Shown: positions 15,598 to 22,700 of the stretch, one piece after another
How positions within the stretch are numbered: position 1 is the first letter of the stretch
How the letters are laid out: the number at the start of each line of letters is the position of its first letter
Assembly (NCBI GenBank): GCA_027306925.1
Contig: DAHUXW010000088.1
Location: 1-34,878, forward strand
Length of the DNA stretch: 34,878 bases
Direction: 5' to 3'
DNA from: Acidimicrobiaceae bacterium
Lineage (GTDB): Bacteria; Actinomycetota; Acidimicrobiia; Acidimicrobiales; Bog-793
Translations under genes and position numbers: made by a program
The notes under the pieces: model-generated
What the model saw: the letters and a program-made list of their open reading frames with translations, nothing else
Databases searched by the model: none
Told to the model about the DNA's origin: nothing

Positions 15598-17037
15598 TCA
15601 GAAGCGGAAGTAGATGAACGGCGCGACGCCCGACGGCCCGAGCGTCGTGATGACCATGAGCGCCGCGCCGAGCACGACGCCCTTCGCGACCGAGCCGAGC
15701 TCCACGAAGCGCGCCTCGACCCGGCCGCGCCAGTCTCGCGGCACGTACTGGAGCGCGAGCGAGCCGAGCACGACCGCGACGACCGGCAGGCGCACGAGCG
15801 GCGCGGGCTGCCCCCAGGTCGTCACGAGCCGGCTGACGAGACTGAACGCGTCGTGCACCGAGTTGGCGTCGAAGAACAGCCACGCGAGGCTCACGACCGA
15901 GAGCGTGACCGCCCGCTGGCGCCAGCGCGCGACCGGCGTGTCGGCGAGCGCCGGACGGCCGCTGCGCTCCCTCAGGTGGCGGCGAGCGTGCCCGGCGCAC
16001 TGCACGACCCCGTGGATCGCCCCCCAGATGACGAAGGTCCACGCGGGGCCGTGCCACAGCCCGCCGAGCACCATCGTGATCATGATGTTGCGGTAGAGGC
16101 GCGAGCGCGAGCCACGGCTGCCGCCGAGCGGCACGTAGAGGTAGTCGCGCAGCCAGTACGAGAGGGTCATGTGCCAGCGGCGCCAGAACTCCTGGAGCGA
16201 GCGCGCGGTGTAGGGCGCGTCGAAGTTCTGCGGGAACTCGAAGCCGAGCAGCTTGGCGCAGCCGATCGCGATGTCCGTATAGCCGCTGAAGTCGCAGTAG
16301 ATCTGCACGCTGTACGCGTACGCGGCGAGCAGGACCTCGGGCGCGCTGTGCAGCGAGGGGTTGTTGAAGACCGGGACCACGATCGCAGACGAGACGTAGC
16401 TCGAGATCACGACCTTCTTGAACAGCCCGCCGAAGATCATGAACGCGGCCTCGGTGAGGTCGAGGCGCCTCGGGTCCCGCTGCGCCGAGCGGGCGATCTG
16501 CGGGAGGAGCTCGGAGCCGCGCACGATCGGCCCGGCGAGCAGGTGCGGGAAGAACGACTGGTAGACCGCGACGTCGAGGAACGGGGCCGTGCGCAAGGAC
16601 CTGCGGTAGACGTCGATCACGTAGGACAGGCCCATGAACGTGTAGAACGAGATGCCGATCGGGAGGGCTGCGCTCGCGGCGAGCGGGACCGGGGTCCCGT
16701 GCACCCCGAGGGCGCGCAGCGCGTTGTCGAGCGACAGCGACACGAAACCGTAGTACTTGAACCACCCGAGCAGGCCGAGCTGAGCGACGACGGTCGCGAC
16801 GAGCCAGCCGCGCCGGCCCCGGTCCGTCGGCGCCCGGTCGACGAGCCGACCACCGAGGTACGTCGCGACCGTCGAGGCGGCGAGCAGGAACACGTAGCGC
16901 CAGTCGGCCCACGCATAGAAGACGTAGCTCGCGACGAGGATCAGGACCCGCCAGGTGCGCGCGAGGGGAACGACGAGCCAGTTCCCGATGAACACGACGC
17001 CGAAGAAGATGGCGAAGTCGGTCGTCGGGAACAGCAC
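15598..17037 (-). CDS. MBOAT-family O-acyltransferase (AlgI/PatA-like)
   Basis: This 479-residue polytopic membrane protein probably moves acetyl groups from the cytoplasm for O-acetylation of an exported polymer. It shows SFFPHLLAGPIVRGSELLPQ (about 161-180), QIYCDFSGYTDIAIG, and the hallmark FWRRWHMTLSYWLRDYLYVPLGG with His289. A second conserved His329 lies in GGLWHGPAW. The frame stays open upstream to 17454, but the GTG at 17035-17037 fits best: membrane homology (FPTTDFAIFFGVVFIGNWL) begins there and a GGGGGG ribosome site lies six bases before it, which gives a normal AlgI length. The SGNH gene follows in the same operon. The organism being actinobacterial, candidate acceptors are a capsule, a glycolipid or peptidoglycan. 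Confidence 0.92.
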   Translation of the reverse strand: MLFPTTDFAIFFGVVFIGNWLVVPLARTWRVLILVASYVFYAWADWRYVFLLAASTVATYLGGRLVDRAPTDRGRRGWLVATVVAQLGLLGWFKYYGFVSLSLDNALRALGVHGTPVPLAASAALPIGISFYTFMGLSYVIDVYRRSLRTAPFLDVAVYQSFFPHLLAGPIVRGSELLPQIARSAQRDPRRLDLTEAAFMIFGGLFKKVVISSYVSSAIVVPVFNNPSLHSAPEVLLAAYAYSVQIYCDFSGYTDIAIGCAKLLGFEFPQNFDAPYTARSLQEFWRRWHMTLSYWLRDYLYVPLGGSRGSRSRLYRNIMITMVLGGLWHGPAWTFVIWGAIHGVVQCAGHARRHLRERSGRPALADTPVARWRQRAVTLSVVSLAWLFFDANSVHDAFSLVSRLVTTWGQPAPLVRLPVVAVVLGSLALQYVPRDWRGRVEARFVELGSVAKGVVLGAALMVITTLGPSGVAPFIYFRF

Positions 17038-17077
17038 GTGAAGCCCCCCACCAGCCCACCGGGCCGTCGAAACGAGC

Positions 17078-17083
17078 ACACTA
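17078..17083 (-). promoter_or_regulatory. Possible -10 for the MBOAT-SGNH operon
   Basis: TAGTGT on the minus strand lies about 40 bases before the MBOAT start codon, within the 310-base gap shared with whiB1. No convincing -35 accompanies it. Confidence 0.25.
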
Positions 17084-17175
17084 CCGGCTCTCGTGCGCGC
17101 CTCCCAGCACCCGCGCGCGACGTGCGGCCGGCTCGCGGCCGCCGTCGGGGACGCCGCGTCCGGTGCGACAGATCC

Positions 17176-17204
17176 TTGCCCGCTCGGCAACACGGGCGTA
17201 ACAT
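17176..17204 (+). promoter_or_regulatory. Promoter candidate for whiB1
   Basis: TTGCCC (17176-17181), a 17-base spacer and TAACAT (17199-17204) form a good sigma-70-type promoter reading toward whiB1. It would give a leader of about 135 bases that contains the CRP-like palindrome. Confidence 0.45.
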
Positions 17205-17276
17205 GTCGCCCGCCAGTGGGTGCCTCCGCGAGCTGCTCGGGGGGTGTGTCGCAGGGCAGAGGGAGCGGGGGGCCGC

Positions 17277-17306
17277 CCAGCCTTGTGAACGCGTGCACAA
17301 GGCTGG
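17277..17306. promoter_or_regulatory. CRP/FNR-like 30-bp palindrome upstream of whiB1
   Basis: CCAGCCTTGTG (17277-17287) is the exact reverse complement of CACAAGGCTGG (17296-17306). With the inner bases the whole 30 bp is palindromic except for one pair (A17288/G17295). Its core, TGTGA-ACGCGT-GCACA (17284-17299), is one base from the CRP consensus TGTGA-N6-TCACA. The M. tuberculosis whiB1 promoter is known to be controlled by the cAMP receptor protein. The centre lies 56 bases before the whiB1 start. Confidence 0.6.
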
Positions 17307-17347
17307 CGACGTGCGCCATGGCGGCGCCGACGCATCGAGGAGGCAAC

Positions 17348-17638
17348 GTGGCCCTCAGCTGGAACAGGTCGATCGACTGGGACGGGGACGCCTGGCGCGA
17401 GCGAGCGGCGTGCTGCGACACCGATCCCGACCTCTTCTTCCCTGTCGGAACCACCGGTCAGGCGGTCGACCAGATCGAGGCCGCGAAAGCCGTCTGCCGG
17501 GCCTGCGAGGTGCAGTCCGGCTGCCTCGAGTTCGCCCTCGCGACGAACCAGGAGTCGGGCGTGTGGGGCTGCACCTCCGAGGAGGAGCGCCGCAAGCTCC
17601 GCAAGGCCTGGCTCGCCCGGCAGCGCCGCGCGTCCTGA
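17348..17638 (+). CDS. whiB1: WhiB-family iron-sulfur transcription factor, WhiB1-like
   Basis: This 96-residue protein should hold a [4Fe-4S] cluster and regulate transcription, in mycobacteria by binding region 4 of the main sigma factor and responding to nitric oxide. The cluster cysteines are Cys22 or Cys23 (ACCDTDPDLFFPVG), Cys50, Cys53 and Cys59 (CRACEVQSGC). ESGVWGCTSEEERRKLRKAW carries the beta-turn and basic tail. Family members normally read GVWGG, but here the last Gly is Cys75, and Cys22-Cys23 is doubled, giving six cysteines. The WhiB1 call rests on the close match of this region and on the convergent PdtaS gene, the same neighbour as in Mycobacterium. The GTG at 17348 follows GAGGAGGC; the upstream in-frame region is not family-like. 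Confidence 0.92.
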   Translation: MALSWNRSIDWDGDAWRERAACCDTDPDLFFPVGTTGQAVDQIEAAKAVCRACEVQSGCLEFALATNQESGVWGCTSEEERRKLRKAWLARQRRAS

Positions 17639-17707
17639 GCGGCCGCCGGGGCGCGCCTCCGACGGCGGTGCCCGCCCGCCGGGCCTAAGGTCTCGCCGCG
17701 GTCCGCG

Positions 17708-19246
17708 TCACAGGTCCTGCACCGCGCCGGTCCGGCCGAGCGGCACGGTGAGCCGGACGACCGCCCCACCACCGGACTCGATCTCGATCGACCCGCCGAG
17801 CTGGCTCCGCACGAGGTCGCGCACGATCGCGAGGCCGAGGCTCCGCGTGCGGTCGATGTCGAACCCGTCGGGGAAGCCCTGTCCGTTGTCGCGGATCTCG
17901 ACCTCGAGGGTCCGCGAGTCGTTGGCGAGGGAGAGCTCGACCCGCGGCTCGTGGACCTCCCCGACGAAGGCGTGCTCGACCGCGTTCTGCAACAGCTCGG
18001 CGATCACGACTGCGAGCGGCGTCGCGACGTCGGCGACGAGGTCCCCGGCGTCGCCGGACACCTCGACCTGGACGTGGGCCGCGGTCATGTTCGCGTCCTT
18101 CGCGAGCTGGACGAGCGCGGGCACGATCTCGTTGAACGGCACCTGCTCGCCCGGCTCGCGGGCGAGGATCTCGTGGACGAGCGCGATCGCCCGGATGCGG
18201 CGCTCGGCCTCGAGGAGCGCGACGCGCGCGGTGCGGTCCTCGAGACGCCGGGACTGCAGGCGCAGCAACGACGAGATCGTCTGGAGGTTGTTCTTCACAC
18301 GGTGGTGCACCTCGCGGATCGTCGCGTCCTTCGACAGGAGCAGCCGGTCGCGGCGCCGCAGGTCCGTGACGTCGCGCACGAGCACGGCCGCGCCGGTCAC
18401 CTCGCCGTCCTGGATGAGCGGGATGCAGCGCACGAGCACCATGACGTCCGGGCGGCGCTCGATCTCCTCGATGACCGGGACGCGCCGCTCGAACGCCTCC
18501 GAGACCGCGTCCGAGTCGACGCCGAGCGACGCGAGCGTCGAGCCGACGATCGCGGACACGAGCCCCATGCGGTGGAGCGCGTTCACGGCGTTGGGCGACG
18601 CGAAGGTCACGCGCTGCTCCGCGTCGAGCACGACGACGCCGTCGCCGACGCGCGGCGCCTCCTCCGCAGCGTCCTCGTCCGTCACGAACGGGTAGAGGCC
18701 GCTCGCGACCATCGTCGCGAGGCGGTCGAACAGCCGCAGGTACACGCGCTCGAGCCCACCGGTCCGGCGCCCGACCGACGGCGACCACACGCGGCTGAGC
18801 ACCGCGACGACGTCCCCCCGCCAACGCACCGGGATGCACTGGTAGAGCACGGGGCCCTCCTCGGCTCCCGCGGGCCGCTCCCCCGTCATGATCGTGCCGC
18901 GCCGCCACGACTCGAGCACGAGCGGCAGCTCGGACGCCGCGACCACCTGGCCGAGCAGGTCGAGCTCGAACAGCGTCTGGCTCGTCGTCGGCCGCATCTG
19001 CCCGAGGACCACGAAGTGGAGCCCGGTGAGCGAGCCGCCCCGCTCCTGCGGCGGCCCGCCGTCCCACGAGTCCACCCCGGGCTCGGCGACCGCGAGCGAG
19101 AACTGGTCGATCGGCACGTAGAGCAGCAGGTCCGAGAAGGACAGGTCCGCGAGCATCCCCCAGACCGCCATGAAGCGCTCGAGGTGGTTGCGGGCCCCGA
19201 GGTCGAGACCCGTGTACTCGCGGGCGAGGTCGACGGGCGAGGTCAC
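17708..19246 (-). CDS. pdtaS: PdtaS-like soluble sensor histidine kinase
   Basis: This 512-residue cytosolic kinase has a GAF-like domain (about 20-185), a PAS domain (about 195-292), a HisKA_2 dimerisation helix REVHHRVKNNLQTISSLLRLQSRR with the phospho-acceptor at His314/His315, and an HATPase domain with ELLQNAVEHAF, RDNGQGFPDGFD and RSLGLAIVRDLV. Mycobacterial PdtaS phosphorylates PdtaR, an ANTAR-type antiterminator that binds RNA. No PdtaR gene is in this window, so the partner must be elsewhere. There is no membrane segment. The GTG start at 19246 overlaps the end of the PHP gene in GTGA, so translation is coupled. It is convergent with whiB1, as in Mycobacterium. Confidence 0.92.
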   Translation of the reverse strand: MTSPVDLAREYTGLDLGARNHLERFMAVWGMLADLSFSDLLLYVPIDQFSLAVAEPGVDSWDGGPPQERGGSLTGLHFVVLGQMRPTTSQTLFELDLLGQVVAASELPLVLESWRRGTIMTGERPAGAEEGPVLYQCIPVRWRGDVVAVLSRVWSPSVGRRTGGLERVYLRLFDRLATMVASGLYPFVTDEDAAEEAPRVGDGVVVLDAEQRVTFASPNAVNALHRMGLVSAIVGSTLASLGVDSDAVSEAFERRVPVIEEIERRPDVMVLVRCIPLIQDGEVTGAAVLVRDVTDLRRRDRLLLSKDATIREVHHRVKNNLQTISSLLRLQSRRLEDRTARVALLEAERRIRAIALVHEILAREPGEQVPFNEIVPALVQLAKDANMTAAHVQVEVSGDAGDLVADVATPLAVVIAELLQNAVEHAFVGEVHEPRVELSLANDSRTLEVEIRDNGQGFPDGFDIDRTRSLGLAIVRDLVRSQLGGSIEIESGGGAVVRLTVPLGRTGAVQDL

Positions 19247-20148
19247 TTGGCGCTCCCCGGGAGGATCGCGACGTCGTGCCCCCGCCTTTCGCGAAACGCC
19301 CGGAGCGAGGTGTAGCCGGCGCCGGTCGCGAGGGCCGCGAGCTGCGCCGAGGCGTGGCCGACGTCTCCAACGCCGTGGCTGTCCGACGCGGTCGTCACCG
19401 GGACCCCGGCGGCACGAAATCGAGCGAGCAGTCCCGCCGCGGGGTACTGCTCGCCGACCGGCTTCCTCCATCCGGCGGACGAGATCTCCGCCGCCATGCC
19501 CGAGGACGCGGCCGCGGCCGCCATCCGGTCGTGGCACTCGTCCACGAGCGCCGCGGACGGCCGACGCCCGGTCACCTTCACGAGGTCGGGATGCGCGAGC
19601 ACGTCGCACGCCCGAGTCGCGGCGAGCTCCTCGAGCGCGTCCGTGTACCGCCGCCACGCCTCCTCGACGCCGCGCGCGTGCCACTCGCGCTCGGCGACCT
19701 CGTCGCCGAGCACGTCGAACATCCACGTCCCGATCCAGTGGACCGAGCCGAGCAGCACGTCGAACGGGTAGCTCGCGAGCAGCCCCGAGACCGCGTCCAT
19801 GCGGCCCGCGTAGTAGTCGACCTCGAGGCCGAGCACGACGGGGAGCCCCGCGCGCTTCGCCGTGAGCACGGCCTCGACGTACGCGTCGAGGTCGGCCGTC
19901 GCGTGGTGGTCGAAGTACGCGGCCATCGTGGATCGCAGGTCGGCGTCGGGCTCGTCGGCCCAGAACTCGCCGACCGCGCTCCTGCCCGCCCGGAACCGGA
20001 ACAGGTGCTCGGTGAGCGCGATCTCGCCGACGCCGGCGCGCGCGGCCGCGTCGCAGTACGCGGCGAGCCGCTCGACGGTCTGCTCGGACGGCTCGGCCCG
20101 CTCCGCGTGCGGCCAGAGGTGGACGTGGTAGTCGAGCAAGGACCACAT
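19243..20148 (-). CDS. PHP-domain phosphoesterase (histidinol-phosphatase-like)
   Basis: This 301-residue polymerase-and-histidinol-phosphatase domain protein has the usual metal-binding motifs in order: DYHVHLWPH, ALTEHLF, LGLEVDYY, LLGSVHWIG, VLAHPDLVK and TASDSHGVGD. It should be a metal-dependent phosphatase. The pattern fits HisK-type histidinol phosphatases, but the true substrate cannot be read from the sequence. It starts with ATG and lies 46 bases after the ATPase pair on the same strand. Its end overlaps the pdtaS start by four bases. Coupling of a metabolic phosphatase with a sensor kinase is notable. With the IMPase-family enzyme at 13048, the window holds two candidate histidinol phosphatases. 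Confidence 0.85.
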   Translation of the reverse strand: MWSLLDYHVHLWPHAERAEPSEQTVERLAAYCDAAARAGVGEIALTEHLFRFRAGRSAVGEFWADEPDADLRSTMAAYFDHHATADLDAYVEAVLTAKRAGLPVVLGLEVDYYAGRMDAVSGLLASYPFDVLLGSVHWIGTWMFDVLGDEVAEREWHARGVEEAWRRYTDALEELAATRACDVLAHPDLVKVTGRRPSAALVDECHDRMAAAAASSGMAAEISSAGWRKPVGEQYPAAGLLARFRAAGVPVTTASDSHGVGDVGHASAQLAALATGAGYTSLRAFRERRGHDVAILPGSAK

Positions 20149-20194
20149 GGTAGGCGGTGACGCGCGCGGGCCGGTCGCCCGGCAAGGTCGTCGC

Positions 20195-21379
20195 TCAGCC
20201 CGGTGCGCCGAAGACGTGCCGCCCGATCTCGAGCAGGCCGGAGAGGTCGACGACGTCGCCGCGCAGGTGCGGGACGGTCGCGGTCACCTCGTGGGAGCGC
20301 GACATGGACGCGAGCAGCTCCGCCTCCCGCCGCGCGACGCGCTCGAAGTTGGCGAAGCTGCGCCCGACCTCCTGGAGCACCTGCGCGACGAGCGTCGCGT
20401 CCGCGAGCTCCGGGCCCTCGCCGCGCGCGAGGACGCCGGCGACCTCGTGCGCCCGTGATTCGAACGACTCGGCGACCGCTGCGGCGTCCGGATCGGAGAA
20501 GCTCGCCGGGAGGACCTTGTTCGCGACGAGCAGGCCGAGATGCAGTCGCCGCTCGCCGAGCGCGGCCACGAACTGCCGCGCCTCGAGCGCCGGCACGGCC
20601 TCGAGCGTCGTCACGACCATGAACGTCGTGCGCGGGTCGCGCATGAGCGCGCTCACCGCCCGTGCCCGGGTGACGAAGCCGTCGTACATGCTCTGGAACA
20701 GGAGGAAGAACTCCGCGACGTCGCCGAGGAACTGGGTGCCGAGGATCCGGTCGGCGATCTGGTAGAAGGGACGCGACGCGATGCTGACGAGCCGGGACCG
20801 CGACGGCGCGACGAGCCAGCGCAGCAGGCCGGAGGCGAAGAACTCCGCCATCCGCTGCGGCGCGTCGAGGAAGTCGAGCGCGTTGCGCGTCGGCGGGGTG
20901 TCGACGACGACGAGGTCGTACTCACCCTCCGCGTGGATCTCGTAGAGGCGCTCCATCGCGATGTACTCGTGGCTCTGCGCGAACCGGCCCGTGACGTTCT
21001 GGTAGAGGGGGTTCGCGAGGATCTGGTCCGCGGTCGCGCGGTCGGGCGCGTGCCTGCGCACGAGTGCGTCCCAGGACTGCTTCGTGTCGAGCATCGCGGC
21101 CCAGAGCTCGCCCTTCGCGCGTGCGCCCGCCGCGGTGAACGCCGCAGCGGGCACGCGCGACGCCGTGTTGCCGATGCCCTCGACCCGGAGCGCGTCGGCG
21201 AGGCGCCGCGCCGGGTCGACGGTCAGCACGAGGACCTTCGCGCCGGAGCGGACCGCGGCGGTCGCCCCGAGCGCGGCCGCGGTCGTCGTCTTGCCGACGC
21301 CCCCCGGACCGCAGGCGACGACGATCTCGCGCGACGCGACGAGCTCGTCGACCGGCGACGGTGCGCGCCGCGGCGTCAC
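20195..21379 (-). CDS. ArsA/Get3-like ATPase, second subunit of a pair
   Basis: This 394-residue P-loop ATPase of the anion-transporting/Get3 family has VVACGPGGVGKTTTAAALG, LVLTVDPARRLADAL (A-loop), VVVDTPPTRNALDFLDAP (switch) and a C-terminal region rich in helices. In the deviant Walker A of the MinD/Get3 class the first Lys of KGGxGK is replaced by Pro25, while P-loop Lys30 is kept. Such paired genes occur in actinobacteria (as in Rv3679/Rv3680 of M. tuberculosis). The partner upstream keeps both lysines, so the two probably form a heterodimer with unequal sites. Actual arsenite transport is unlikely to be the role. The GTG start overlaps the partner stop (GTGA). Confidence 0.9.
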   Translation of the reverse strand: MTPRRAPSPVDELVASREIVVACGPGGVGKTTTAAALGATAAVRSGAKVLVLTVDPARRLADALRVEGIGNTASRVPAAAFTAAGARAKGELWAAMLDTKQSWDALVRRHAPDRATADQILANPLYQNVTGRFAQSHEYIAMERLYEIHAEGEYDLVVVDTPPTRNALDFLDAPQRMAEFFASGLLRWLVAPSRSRLVSIASRPFYQIADRILGTQFLGDVAEFFLLFQSMYDGFVTRARAVSALMRDPRTTFMVVTTLEAVPALEARQFVAALGERRLHLGLLVANKVLPASFSDPDAAAVAESFESRAHEVAGVLARGEGPELADATLVAQVLQEVGRSFANFERVARREAELLASMSRSHEVTATVPHLRGDVVDLSGLLEIGRHVFGAPG

Positions 21380-22335
21380 CCGCCCAGCTCCTCGGCGAGC
21401 GACTCGGCCACGCGCCGCACGGCCCGGACGCCGTGCGCTCGGCCGAACAGGTAGGGCACGTAGAGCAGTGGCAGGGACCGGTCGAGCGCGTCCCGCAGCC
21501 GCTCGAGGTGCGCAGCCCCCGAGCGCCGGATCCGCACCGCGAGCTCGGCCGCGTCGAGCACGGCCGACACCGCGGCGTCGCCGGCGTCGCCGAGCGCCGA
21601 GGCGAGCGCGGCCGGGCGGCCCGCGCCCGACAGCGCGTCGAACACCTCCTGCTCGGAGCGTGAGAAGAGCTCGGGCATCACGCGGTTCGCGACGAGCGCC
21701 GCGAGGTGGACCGCGGTCTCGCTCTCGAGCCGTGCGGCAAGGTCCATGGCCTCGTTCACCGGCATCTCCTCCGGTGTCGTCACGATGCACACGCCGGTCG
21801 TCGCCCGGTCGTCGAGGATGTCGAGCATCCAGCGAGTCTGCGAGCGGACCGCGCCGACCTTCACGAGCTCGTTGATCCCGACCGGCGCAGCGAGCTGCCC
21901 GACGATCGTGCCCGTCGTCGCGGCGTCCACGACGACGAGGTCGTAACGGCCTTCGCGCACCTCGTAGCAGAGCTTGCCGACCGTGAGGATCTCGCGCACC
22001 CCGGGGGCCGCGCTCGCGACGAAGTCGAAGGCACGGGCGACCGGGCCGATCCGACCCACCGTCGGGACCCGGAGGTTCAAGCGCAGGTACTCGCGCAGCG
22101 ACGCCTCGGTGTCCATCTCCATCACGAAGAGCCCGGGCGCGACCTCCCGGGGGACGAAGCCCGAGGCCTCGGCCTCGAGCGCTCCTGCGACGTCGCCCTT
22201 CGGGTCGACCTCGCAGACGAGGACCCGCTTGCCGCGCTCGCTCGCGAGCAGCCCGAGCGCGGCGGCGACCGTCGTCTTGCCGACGCCACCCTTGCCGGTG
22301 ACGAAGAGGAGCTTGCGGTCGAGCAGGCCGCTCAC
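21376..22335 (-). CDS. ArsA/Get3-like ATPase, first subunit of a pair
   Basis: This 319-residue MinD/Get3-class ATPase has LLFVTGKGGVGKTTVAAALG, with signature Lys15 and P-loop Lys20 both present. It also shows VLVCEVDPKGDVAGAL and LVVVDAATTGTIVGQLAAP as the switch region. The end, LLYVPYLFGRAHGVRAVRRVAESLAEEL, is typical of the actinobacterial paired subunit. It lies nine bases after the DUF3107 gene and overlaps the second ATPase, so the three genes form one operon. The M. tuberculosis pair Rv3679/Rv3680 is the nearest comparison. The cargo (tail-anchored protein, glycerol-related or other) is not settled by sequence. Confidence 0.9.
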   Translation of the reverse strand: MSGLLDRKLLFVTGKGGVGKTTVAAALGLLASERGKRVLVCEVDPKGDVAGALEAEASGFVPREVAPGLFVMEMDTEASLREYLRLNLRVPTVGRIGPVARAFDFVASAAPGVREILTVGKLCYEVREGRYDLVVVDAATTGTIVGQLAAPVGINELVKVGAVRSQTRWMLDILDDRATTGVCIVTTPEEMPVNEAMDLAARLESETAVHLAALVANRVMPELFSRSEQEVFDALSGAGRPAALASALGDAGDAAVSAVLDAAELAVRIRRSGAAHLERLRDALDRSLPLLYVPYLFGRAHGVRAVRRVAESLAEELGG

Positions 22336-22344
22336 CGGCGCGCG

Positions 22345-22581
22345 CTACGGCGCGCCGAAGCCGACCCGGCGGTCGTCGGCCGCGGCGCCGACCTCGATGT
22401 AGGCGACCTTCGCGCTCGGTACGCCGACCCGGCGTCCACGCTTGTCCGTGAGCCAGAGGATGCCCTCCGCGTTCGCGAGGGCGCCCTCGATGTCGGCGAG
22501 CAGCTCGTCGCGGCCGACTTCGGCGGGGAGCTCGACGTCGAGCTCCTTCGCCGTCTGGATGATCCCGATCCGCACGTCCAC
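22345..22581 (-). CDS. DUF3107 family protein
   Basis: This 78-residue protein matches the actinobacterial DUF3107 family in length and layout: MDVRIGIIQTAKELDVELP, then ILWLTDKRGRRVGVPSAKVAYIEVG at the end. The predicted fold is a small beta-rich domain. Its function is unknown. It begins at a GTG with CAGGAG eight bases upstream and is the first gene of the operon with the two Get3-like ATPases, so it may work with them. Confidence 0.88.
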   Translation of the reverse strand: MDVRIGIIQTAKELDVELPAEVGRDELLADIEGALANAEGILWLTDKRGRRVGVPSAKVAYIEVGAAADDRRVGFGAP

Positions 22582-22611
22582 CCGATCGCTCCTGTTCGAC
22601 GTCCTCGCGAC

Positions 22612-22617
22612 ATCGTA
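22612..22617 (-). promoter_or_regulatory. -10 element for DUF3107-ATPase operon
   Basis: TACGAT on the minus strand lies 30 bases before the GTG at 22581, giving a leader of about 24 bases with a good ribosome site. The same hexamer serves as the -10 candidate at 28262. No clear -35 is seen. Confidence 0.4.
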
Positions 22618-22652
22618 GGGCGACCGCGACGCGCCGGGCGCGTGCGCCGTGG

Positions 22653-22694
22653 CCGGTGTGCGCCGCGCGGCCGGAGCCGCGCGGCGCGCACCGG
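22653..22694 (-). terminator. 19-bp hairpin terminator after the DUF5666-repeat gene
   Basis: Bases 22653-22671 pair with 22676-22694 over 19 positions, with one G-U wobble (22659/22688) and a four-base CGGA loop. It begins seven bases after the stop codon of the minus-strand gene and precedes the next promoter, so it should end that transcript. There is no T-tract. Confidence 0.7.
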
Positions 22695-22700
22695 ATCTGC

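Noticed and set aside
20195-22335. Arsenical pump (ArsA) role for the ATPase pair
   Set aside because: No ArsB/Acr3 or ArsR gene is nearby, and the pairing with DUF3107 fits the actinobacterial Get3-like group instead.
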